A DNA stretch of 13,449 nt. Origin: Bacteroidales bacterium. Lineage in GTDB: Bacteria; Bacteroidota; Bacteroidia; Bacteroidales; UBA4181. Both the position numbers and the translations under genes were made by a program. The notes under the pieces were generated by a model. The model was not told where the DNA came from. It worked only from the letters and a program-made list of their open reading frames with translations, and made no database searches. The DNA is taken from assembly GCA_031287245.1 (NCBI GenBank), contig JAITTD010000028.1, positions 1-13,449 on the forward strand. The letters are read 5' to 3'. Below are positions 7,218-13,449 of the stretch, piece after piece. The first letter of the stretch is position 1, and each line of letters opens with the position of its first letter.

Positions 7218-7245
7218 TCAGCATCTTTTTATATAAATATATGGT

Positions 7246-8766
7246 ATGCACGAAAAAATAATCATCCTTGATTTTGGCTCTCAGACAACGCAACTCATCG
7301 CACGTCGATTGCGGGAATTGAACGTATATTGCGAAATTGTGCCCTACAATAAATTTCCGGCTTCTGATTCGACGGTGAAAGGCGTCATCCTTTCAGGCAG
7401 CCCTTTTTCAGTGAATGATGCAGATGCTTTTAAGCCGGATTTGAGCAGCATCAGGAACAAATATCCGATATTGGGAATTTGCTACGGCGCCCAGTATTTG
7501 GCATGGTCGTCCGGCGGCGTGGTAGAAAAAGGCGATAGCCGCGAATACGGACGGACCATGTTGACGCCGGTTGACAAAACAGACCCTTTGCTAATGAACG
7601 CCAAACCTGCTTCTCAGGTATGGATGTCGCATGGAGACACCATCACGAAGGTACCTGCAAATTTCCAGCCTGTTGCCATTACTGCCGATGTCCCTCTTGC
7701 AGCATATAAAATAAGCGGAGAACCCACGTGGGGCGTGCAATTTCATCCGGAAGTGTTCCACACCGATGAAGGAATGCTGTTTTTAGAGAATTTCGTCCAC
7801 ATTTGCGGCTTGAAAAAAGACTGGACGCCCGCCTCATTCATTGAAGTGGCTGTGAACACGCTCAAAGAGCAATTGGGTAACGACAAAGTGATTCTTGCCC
7901 TTTCGGGAGGTGTTGACTCGTCGGTCACCGCGGTGCTGCTGAACAAAGCCATCGGTAAAAACCTGACCTGCATATTTGTTGATCACGGATTGTTGCGAAA
8001 AAACGAATTTGAAAACGTGCTGCACGATTATGAACATCTTGGACTCAACGTTATTGGCGTAAAAACGAGCGAGCGTTTTTACAAACAGCTGGCAGGAGTG
8101 ACGGAACCGGAGCAAAAGCGGAAAATCATCGGCAAAGGTTTTATTGATGTGTTTGAAGAAGAAGCAAGTAAATTAGACAATATCAGATGGTTGGGGCAAG
8201 GCACCATCTATCCCGACATCATCGAATCGCTGTCCATTACGGGCACCACCATCAAATCGCATCACAATGTAGGCGGATTGCCTGACAAAATGAACATGAA
8301 ACTGGTGGAACCGCTGCGATTGCTGTTTAAAGACGAGGTTCGCCGCGTAGGGCGCGAGTTGGGCATGATGCCTCACCTCATCAACCGTCATCCTTTCCCG
8401 GGACCGGGTTTGGGTATTCGCGTGCTGGGCGAAATCACGCCGGAAAAGGTACGTATTTTGCAGGATGCCGACGACATCTACATACGGATGCTTCGCGAAT
8501 GGGATTGGTACGATAAGGTGTGGCAAGCGGGAGCAATTCTGCTGCCTGTGCGGTCTGTCGGCGTGATGGGCGATGAACGCACCTACGAAAGCACGGTAGC
8601 ACTGCGGGCTGTCACTTCTACCGATGCCATGACTGCCGATTGGGCGCATCTGCCCTACGATTTTCTGGCAAACGTATCCAACGAAATCATCCGTAAGGTA
8701 CGTGGCGTGAACCGCGTTGTATATGATATAAGTTCAAAACCGCCTGCTACCATCGAATGGGAGTAA
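7246..8766 (+). CDS. guaA: GMP synthase (glutamine-hydrolysing)
   Basis: Converts XMP, glutamine and ATP to GMP, the last step of guanine nucleotide synthesis, in the cytoplasm. All 506 residues fit the two-domain bacterial enzyme. The class I glutamine amidotransferase domain (1 to about 190) has nucleophile Cys79 in GICYGAQ and partners His167 and Glu169 in GVQFHPEV. The ATP-pyrophosphatase domain has the P-loop LSGGVDSS (219-226) and GQGTIYPDIIES. The C-terminal dimerisation domain contains RHPFPGPGLGIRVLGE and ends in the canonical KPPATIEWE. The start is ATG 7246; the ATG at 7241 is in another frame. No key residue is missing. A consensus promoter lies upstream and tamL begins 26 bp downstream, so the two may be co-transcribed. 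Confidence 0.98.
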   Translation: MHEKIIILDFGSQTTQLIARRLRELNVYCEIVPYNKFPASDSTVKGVILSGSPFSVNDADAFKPDLSSIRNKYPILGICYGAQYLAWSSGGVVEKGDSREYGRTMLTPVDKTDPLLMNAKPASQVWMSHGDTITKVPANFQPVAITADVPLAAYKISGEPTWGVQFHPEVFHTDEGMLFLENFVHICGLKKDWTPASFIEVAVNTLKEQLGNDKVILALSGGVDSSVTAVLLNKAIGKNLTCIFVDHGLLRKNEFENVLHDYEHLGLNVIGVKTSERFYKQLAGVTEPEQKRKIIGKGFIDVFEEEASKLDNIRWLGQGTIYPDIIESLSITGTTIKSHHNVGGLPDKMNMKLVEPLRLLFKDEVRRVGRELGMMPHLINRHPFPGPGLGIRVLGEITPEKVRILQDADDIYIRMLREWDWYDKVWQAGAILLPVRSVGVMGDERTYESTVALRAVTSTDAMTADWAHLPYDFLANVSNEIIRKVRGVNRVVYDISSKPPATIEWE

Positions 8767-8792
8767 GCGCCCATGACTAATGATAATTGTTG

Positions 8793-11132
8793 ATGAAAGT
8801 AAAAAATTCAGGGTTTTGGTTGATTTTCATTATTTTTCTCAATTCATGTAATTCAACAAAATATGTTCCTACAAATGAATATTTGTTGCAATCTTATGAA
8901 TTGTCCATCGATAATAAAAATGTCAAAAAAGAACGGTTAACGCCATTTGTCCGGCAAAAACCGAACAAGACCATCTTGGGCTTTCGCTTCCATTTGTGGC
9001 TATATAACAAGTCAAAGTTAGACAAAGATAACAAATGGAACAAATGGTTGAGGAGAAACGGAGAGGAGCCGGTGATTTGGAGCCAGTCACTCACCAACCG
9101 AAGCCGCGACCAGTTAAATTTAAGTCTGCGCAATCAGGGATACTACTATGCTCATGTTACTGACAGTATTGCTTTTAAGAAAAAAAAGGCGTATGTCTAT
9201 TACCGCGTTAAAACCGGCGATCCATATATTGTTCATAAAATTTCTTATTCCATTCCGGATACTGCCATTGCCCGACTTATTATCAAAGACACTGTCAACA
9301 CCCTGTTGCACAGCGGCATGCTGTTAGATGCCGATGTGCTGGAAAAGGAGCGCAAACGGGTGGAAACACGTCTGAAAGAAAACGGATATTTCAGTTTTTC
9401 AAAAGATTACATCGGTTTCCTGTCCGACACCACTTTTCAAAACAAAACCGTTAATATTGAAATGAATGTACGTCCGCATACGGAACAAACTACAGATAAC
9501 AGGCTGATAGAAACATCTTACCCTCGGTATCAGATACGGTCACTTACTGTCAATGCCGGGTTGAGTATGCAAAATCTGTTGACTGATTTTGCCAAAACAC
9601 CCATCGCAGATACCGTCAATATGGGTTCGGTGCAATACATTATGCCTGAACACTTTCCTGTGAAAGCATCCACCATTTCCCAATCGTTATACATCAACCC
9701 CGGCAACCTGTATAAACTTTCCGATGTGGATCAAACCTACCAGCATTTGCAATCATTGCGCAATTTTAACAGAATATCAACGGATTTTGCAGAAGTGCCC
9801 GATCAAAACGGACTGATGATGCGGGATTTAGATTGTCGTGTAAACTTATTACCATTAAAAAAATATTCCTATACGGCTGAATTAGAAGGAACTAACTCTG
9901 ACGGAAATTTTGGCGGCGGCGTCAATTTGCTGTTTCAAAACAAAAGCCTCTTTGGACATGCCGAAATCTTCGATTTCCACTTGCGGGGTACGATTGAAGC
10001 AGTTTCAGCTACCAATGCTGTATTCAAATTCAAACACGCTATGGAACTTGAAACGGAGATGACACTTAATCTGCCCAAGTTTTTGCTTCCCTTTCAACAT
10101 CATCGATTCACAAGGCAATATAGCCCTAAAACCGTTTTCTCCTTACTGTACAATTATCAGCAACGACCACAATATACCCGTACTATTTTTAATACCTCAG
10201 TAGGTTACAACTGGCGGGGGTCAAGCATCATTTCCCACACGGTGCGCCCCGTTGAAATTAATTATGTGCAATTGGACCAGATGTCTTCGGAATTTACCAA
10301 GTATCTGAATAAATATCCCTATCTGAAAAACAGTTACCAGACACACATGGTGGTTTCGAGTAACTACACATTTACCAGAGACTTACCATCCATTAAAAAA
10401 GACAATTTCTTTTTTATCCGTTCCAATTTTGAAACTGCCGGTTTGCTGCTCAACAGTTTTTTTAAATTGAAAGAAAAAAACAAAACCGAAACAGCAACGC
10501 CTTATATGATATTTGATAATCCCTTTTCGCAGTTTGTGAAAGTGGATGTTGATTTGCGCTATTACCAAACCCTCAACGCCAATAATCACGTGGTAACTCG
10601 ATTATTTGCCGGCGTCGGACTGCCTTACGGCAACTCAAAAGTGGTGGCGCCGGACGGAACTGTAACGGCTGCCATGCCTTTTGAAAAAAAATACTATTCC
10701 GGAGGCACTTTGAGTATGCGCGGATGGCGAATGCGCAGTTTGGGACCCGGATCCTACAAAGACAGTGTTACTGTTTCAGCCTATCCCAACAATACGGGAG
10801 ATGTAAAATTGGAAGCCAATATCGAATATCGATTTAAACTGGTGTGGGTGATAGAAGGCGCTCTATTTGTGGATGTTGGCAATGTTTGGGATTTGCAGAA
10901 GGATGAAAAACGCGCAGGCGCCGATTTTGAGTTTAAACGTTTTTACCGCGAATTGGCAGTGGACGCCGGATTGGGATTCCGGCTCGATTTCACCTATTTT
11001 ATCCTCAGCATAGACACCGGAATGAAATTAATTGATCCCGCAGGCAGTCGCGGATGGATATTCAATTCGTTGTCCGACACCGACCGTCCCCGTATTTTTA
11101 ACGTCAGTTTTGGCATCGGTTATCCTTTTTAA
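8793..11132 (+). CDS. tamL: TamL, lipoprotein of the BamA/TamA (Omp85) outer-membrane family
   Basis: An outer-membrane beta-barrel protein of the TamA branch, working with inner-membrane-anchored TamB in envelope assembly or lipid transfer. I take ATG 8793 (779 residues) because MKVKNSGFWLIFIIFLNSC is then a compact lipoprotein signal with lipobox LNSC and lipidated Cys19; the frame also allows TTG at 8787 and 8790. The typical TamL opening STKYVPTNEYLL follows. POTRA-like repeats span roughly residues 25-350 (for example FVRQKPNKTILGFRFHLWLY). The Omp85 barrel covers about 360-779, with the conserved loop motif SGGTLSMRGW at 636-645 and a terminal aromatic residue in FGIGYPF. A lipid anchor is the Bacteroidota form; proteobacterial TamA lacks it. 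It follows guaA by 26 bp without an obvious promoter. No tamB lies in this window. Confidence 0.92.
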   Translation: MKVKNSGFWLIFIIFLNSCNSTKYVPTNEYLLQSYELSIDNKNVKKERLTPFVRQKPNKTILGFRFHLWLYNKSKLDKDNKWNKWLRRNGEEPVIWSQSLTNRSRDQLNLSLRNQGYYYAHVTDSIAFKKKKAYVYYRVKTGDPYIVHKISYSIPDTAIARLIIKDTVNTLLHSGMLLDADVLEKERKRVETRLKENGYFSFSKDYIGFLSDTTFQNKTVNIEMNVRPHTEQTTDNRLIETSYPRYQIRSLTVNAGLSMQNLLTDFAKTPIADTVNMGSVQYIMPEHFPVKASTISQSLYINPGNLYKLSDVDQTYQHLQSLRNFNRISTDFAEVPDQNGLMMRDLDCRVNLLPLKKYSYTAELEGTNSDGNFGGGVNLLFQNKSLFGHAEIFDFHLRGTIEAVSATNAVFKFKHAMELETEMTLNLPKFLLPFQHHRFTRQYSPKTVFSLLYNYQQRPQYTRTIFNTSVGYNWRGSSIISHTVRPVEINYVQLDQMSSEFTKYLNKYPYLKNSYQTHMVVSSNYTFTRDLPSIKKDNFFFIRSNFETAGLLLNSFFKLKEKNKTETATPYMIFDNPFSQFVKVDVDLRYYQTLNANNHVVTRLFAGVGLPYGNSKVVAPDGTVTAAMPFEKKYYSGGTLSMRGWRMRSLGPGSYKDSVTVSAYPNNTGDVKLEANIEYRFKLVWVIEGALFVDVGNVWDLQKDEKRAGADFEFKRFYRELAVDAGLGFRLDFTYFILSIDTGMKLIDPAGSRGWIFNSLSDTDRPRIFNVSFGIGYPF

Positions 11133-11159
11133 TATGAAAAAGAACATTTTGGAACGATT

Positions 11160-11190
11160 TTTGTACTCATAACAGTAAATATTATATTTG
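11160..11190 (+). promoter_or_regulatory. Promoter of the DUF4783-nadC unit
   Basis: TTTG at 11160-11163, exactly 19 nt, then TATATTTG at 11183-11190 match both Bacteroidota promoter boxes fully. This is the best promoter in the window. Initiation is expected near 11195-11199, which places the in-frame GTG at 11192 before the transcript begins and makes ATG 11207 the start of the next gene. Confidence 0.75.
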
Positions 11191-11206
11191 TGTGAACAGA
11201 CTTCGG

Positions 11207-11593
11207 ATGAAATACACTAAAATACTGATGTTTGGGCTTTTATGTATCCAACTCAATGTGCAGGCGCAAAATCTCAAAATGCCCTCCGACATCATGATTG
11301 CATTGGAAACAGGTAACTCAAAAAAAATTTTTACCCGATTCAACAGTTCTATTGAATTATTGATGAATCAAAATCAAAATGTCTATGGTAAAGCGCAGGC
11401 TGAAAAAATTTTAAAGATTTTTTTTGAAACCAATGGTCCGAGTTTTAGGTACAAGGAACTCCATTCCAGCGGCAAAGACCTTTCCAATTGCAATTTCATC
11501 GGGCAATTATTTACCAGCAAAGGTACTTATCGGGTATCCATATACATTAAAAACGAGCAAATTTACCAGATGCGCTTAGAAAGCAACGACTGA
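11207..11593 (+). CDS. Exported DUF4783 protein
   Basis: A 128-residue protein from ATG 11207, chosen because the upstream in-frame GTG (11192) lies at or before the predicted transcription start and because MKYTKILMFGLLCIQLNVQAQ (written from this ATG) begins directly with the signal peptide, cleaved near Ala20. The mature part of about 108 residues matches DUF4783, a family seen mainly in Bacteroidota that I expect to have a small NTF2-like alpha+beta fold; the fold is from memory. Visible landmarks are a helical segment with IALETGNSKKIFTRF, AEKILKIFFETNGPSF, and a strand-rich end with FIGQLFTSKGTYRVSIYI. Function is unknown. Its stop is separated by one base from the nadC ATG (TGATATG), implying translational coupling; this neighbourhood recurs in Bacteroidota, so a fixed transcription unit is likely. 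Confidence 0.85.
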   Translation: MKYTKILMFGLLCIQLNVQAQNLKMPSDIMIALETGNSKKIFTRFNSSIELLMNQNQNVYGKAQAEKILKIFFETNGPSFRYKELHSSGKDLSNCNFIGQLFTSKGTYRVSIYIKNEQIYQMRLESND

Positions 11594-11594
11594 T

Positions 11595-12440
11595 ATGATT
11601 GATTTGCAATATCTTACTGAATTTATTGATCGAGCCTTTCGCGAAGACATTGGCGACGGCGATCATACCTCCCTGTCATGTATCCCGACGGCACAACAAG
11701 GCAAAGCGCGGTTGCTCATCAAAGAAGCAGGCATTTTGGCCGGTGTAGAAATAGCGGAACAAATTTTTCACCGTTTCGACAAGGATTTGAAAATGACCAC
11801 CTTCATTCATGACGGCAGCGAAGTAAAACCCGGCGATGTCGTTTTCACGGTGGAAGGAAAAGTGATTTCCATCCTGCAATGCGAGCGTTTGGTGCTGAAT
11901 ACGATGCAGCACACCAGCGGCATTGCCACGCAAACCAACCAATATGTAAAAGCCATTGCCGGCACCAAGGCTCGTTTGCTGGATACCCGCAAAACCACAC
12001 CAGGTATGCGACTGATAGACAAGGAAGCAGTGCGGATAGGCGGTGGAGTCAACCATCGTGTCGGACTTTTTGACATGATTCTGATTAAGGACAATCACAT
12101 CGACTTTGCCGGAGGCATTGAGAATGCCATTGACCGCGTGCATGAATACCTTGACGCAAAAGGGAAAAATCTAAAAATAGAGATAGAAGCCCGCAGTATC
12201 AGTGATATTGAACGCATTCTCAAACATAACCGAATAGACCGCATCATGCTTGATAATTTTGATACTTCGCTAACGAAACAAGCAGTGGAATTGATAGCAG
12301 GACGTTACGAAACCGAGTCTTCCGGCAATATTACTTTAAAAAATATTCGGGATTATGCCGTTTGTGGCGTGGATTTCATCTCAGTAGGCGCTCTCACTCA
12401 TCACGTGAAAGGTCTCGATATGAGTTTGAAGGCGGTGTAA
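11595..12440 (+). CDS. nadC: Nicotinate-nucleotide diphosphorylase (quinolinate phosphoribosyltransferase)
   Basis: Combines quinolinate with PRPP to give nicotinate mononucleotide, CO2 and pyrophosphate in de novo NAD synthesis; cytoplasmic. The 281 residues match family length. The N-terminal open alpha/beta domain begins FREDIGDGDHTS. The type II PRTase barrel has CERLVLNTMQHTSGIAT (Arg98, His106), LDTRKTTPGMR (Arg132, Lys133, Arg139), IGGGVNHRVGLFDMILIKDNH (His154, Arg155, Lys165; only 21 residues quoted as landmarks), IEIEAR (Glu196, Glu198) and MLDNFD (Asp220), so substrate- and phosphate-binding residues look intact. Initiation one base after the DUF4783 stop without a Shine-Dalgarno sequence suggests coupling. 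nadA and nadB are not in the window. Its last 47 bp overlap the 3' end of the opposing oxidoreductase-like gene. Confidence 0.97.
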   Translation: MIDLQYLTEFIDRAFREDIGDGDHTSLSCIPTAQQGKARLLIKEAGILAGVEIAEQIFHRFDKDLKMTTFIHDGSEVKPGDVVFTVEGKVISILQCERLVLNTMQHTSGIATQTNQYVKAIAGTKARLLDTRKTTPGMRLIDKEAVRIGGGVNHRVGLFDMILIKDNHIDFAGGIENAIDRVHEYLDAKGKNLKIEIEARSISDIERILKHNRIDRIMLDNFDTSLTKQAVELIAGRYETESSGNITLKNIRDYAVCGVDFISVGALTHHVKGLDMSLKAV

Positions 12441-13350
12441 TCAAAGTTTTTGCCTGACTGATATAATTGATAATCACATCCGTAGCAGCAAAATGCTGTA
12501 TCTGTGGATTCATTAGCGCATACAGATAAGATTTCTCTGAAATGGCAACGGCTAATTCAACAAGCATATTCACACAAATTTTCCTTTCGTTGTAAGGTTC
12601 CAGTTCCTGACTGTCCACCACATCAAATTCTTTGTAATTGATGCTTGCAGTGGAGCGGAATACATCTGCTTCCACAATCATTTCGGGAAAGGAACAACGC
12701 AAAGTCAACGTTGATTTTGCTTCTACTTCCAAACTCAAATTGAGCGAAACCAAACTACCGTTGTCCAACGCTATGCGCACTTGAAATTCGTCTTCCGTCA
12801 ATCCGGTAATGTCTATTTTGGCTATGTTTGCGTTCAGCAGGTTCTGCATGAAAAACAAATCGTAGAGCAATTCGTTTTTTAAACACTGTATCGATGTTTG
12901 TCCATTCACCATATTCAACAGATGGTTTATCTGGACGGTTTGCGGGGCATGCTTCAAACCCTTGATTAAACATTCAACGGGAGAATGATTGTATTTTGTT
13001 CCCAATTGCAGGATAACACCCGATTCATCTGCCAATTTTGCCAGATAGCGTATCTCTTGCGTGCTGAGAAGATGTGGATGAGAAAGGAGCACATGCTTAA
13101 ATGCTTTCAACGACCGTTCTGCCAATAAACAAGTATCCGGAGTTTCGGAAGCAATATCAATCACTTCCGCATAATTCAGCAAAGCATCAAAGGATGAATA
13201 GGAAATCAACCGGTATTTTCTGGCAAACAGCATTGACTTGCGACTATCTTTATCGTAACAGCCAACAATCTCAAAAGCGCTGCCTGCCAATATTGCCGTT
13301 GTGTGCAAATCAGCCGAAAAATCTGTACCTATAATACCTATCCGAATCAT
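12394..13350 (-). CDS. Gfo/Idh/MocA-fold protein lacking canonical catalytic residues
   Basis: A 318-residue protein with the two-domain oxidoreductase layout. The N-terminal Rossmann fold (1 to about 118) opens MIRIGIIGTDFSADLH and continues VGCYDKDSRKSMLFARKYRL and KHVLLSHPHLLS. The C-terminal alpha/beta domain spans about 120-300. In active family members the KHVL stretch reads on to Glu-Lys-Pro; here it is Ser90-His91-Pro92, so the hydride-transfer lysine is absent. The later D-x-x-x-H motif reads DLFFM (Asp164, Met168), losing the histidine too. The nucleotide loop GTDFSA is also altered from GxGxxG. NAD(P) binding may remain, but normal sugar dehydrogenase activity is doubtful; a sensor or structural role is inference. 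Its final 15 or so codons lie antisense to nadC. ATG 13350 has a perfect -7 box 20 bp upstream. Confidence 0.8.
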   Translation of the reverse strand: MIRIGIIGTDFSADLHTTAILAGSAFEIVGCYDKDSRKSMLFARKYRLISYSSFDALLNYAEVIDIASETPDTCLLAERSLKAFKHVLLSHPHLLSTQEIRYLAKLADESGVILQLGTKYNHSPVECLIKGLKHAPQTVQINHLLNMVNGQTSIQCLKNELLYDLFFMQNLLNANIAKIDITGLTEDEFQVRIALDNGSLVSLNLSLEVEAKSTLTLRCSFPEMIVEADVFRSTASINYKEFDVVDSQELEPYNERKICVNMLVELAVAISEKSYLYALMNPQIQHFAATDVIINYISQAKTLITPPSNSYRDLSRDE

Positions 13351-13369
13351 AATAGCGTTTTATCCGATG

Positions 13370-13377
13370 CAAAGGTA
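13370..13377 (-). promoter_or_regulatory. -7 promoter element of the Gfo/Idh/MocA-like gene
   Basis: The minus strand reads TACCTTTGC, an exact match to the extended Bacteroidota -7 consensus TAnnTTTGC, 20 bp before the ATG. No TTTG sits at the standard -33 spacing. Nothing recognisable lies between here and the right window edge. Confidence 0.5.
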
Positions 13378-13449
13378 AACAAAGATTTTATGCTTGGAAC
13401 GGTTTATCCAAATAACTTATCAACTAAACTTGTTAATTATTACATAACC

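Larger units (their letters stand above)
6806..7245. other. Divergent intergenic region between ppk1 and guaA (440 bp)
   Basis: This AT-rich gap has no convincing protein gene. From left to right it holds the ppk1 leader and -7 box within a duplicated 20-22 bp element (6831-6881), an unassigned A/T-rich stretch (6882-6983), a plus-strand promoter with a small RNA ending in a terminator (6984-7114), a stretch without recognisable signals (7115-7187), and the guaA promoter and short leader (7188-7245). Confidence 0.8.

Noticed and set aside
8173..8649. 158-codon minus-strand frame inside guaA
   Set aside because: guaA is complete with conserved motifs across this interval; the opposing frame shows no family features.
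8787..8792. TTG starts of the tamL frame
   Set aside because: ATG at 8793 is two codons later and gives a standard lipoprotein signal; the TTG codons add nothing.
11134..11172. 12-codon frame (MKKNILERFLYS) just after tamL
   Set aside because: It overlaps the -33 box of the next promoter, is very short and has no supporting context.
11676..12143. 155-codon minus-strand frame inside nadC
   Set aside because: It lies fully within a canonical nadC and is a shadow frame without recognisable domains.

Overview
The window looks like a core chromosomal segment from a member of the Bacteroidota, most likely the order Bacteroidales. The evidence is a lipoprotein-type TamA homologue (TamL), the DUF4783-nadC pair, several small secreted DUF proteins typical of the phylum, an absence of strong Shine-Dalgarno sequences, and repeated matches to the Bacteroidota promoter (-33 TTTG/TTG, 19-20 nt spacer, -7 TAnnTTTG). 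I see no transposase, integrase, phage, CRISPR or tRNA gene.

Left block, minus strand, 1-6805. In transcription order it reads ppk1 (polyphosphate kinase), a secreted DUF3108 protein, a secreted DUF1573 protein, then carB (carbamoyl-phosphate synthase large subunit), which runs off the left edge just short of its C-terminus. The first three genes are closely spaced and may be one operon. carB has its own -7 element and sits behind a 268-bp gap holding three copies of an approximately 20-bp direct repeat and a possible terminator. No carA is adjacent.

Central gap, 6806-7245. This divergent region serves ppk1 leftward and guaA rightward. It holds a duplicated element around the ppk1 -7 box, a complete promoter plus rho-independent terminator that delimit an unannotated small RNA of about 95 nt, and the guaA promoter.

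Right block, plus strand, 7246-12440. It contains guaA (GMP synthase), tamL (outer-membrane lipoprotein of the BamA/TamA family), a small exported DUF4783 protein with a near-perfect promoter, and nadC (quinolinate phosphoribosyltransferase), translated one base after DUF4783. At the right end a minus-strand Gfo/Idh/MocA-fold protein without the usual catalytic residues converges on nadC and overlaps its 3' end by 47 bp.

The metabolic genes share nucleotide themes: carB feeds pyrimidine and arginine synthesis, guaA makes GMP, nadC makes the NAD precursor, and ppk1 handles phosphate storage. The remaining genes concern the cell envelope. I see no multi-gene novel system. The most noteworthy items are the putative small RNA, the promoter-proximal repeats, the eukaryote-like CarB and the catalytically stripped oxidoreductase homologue.
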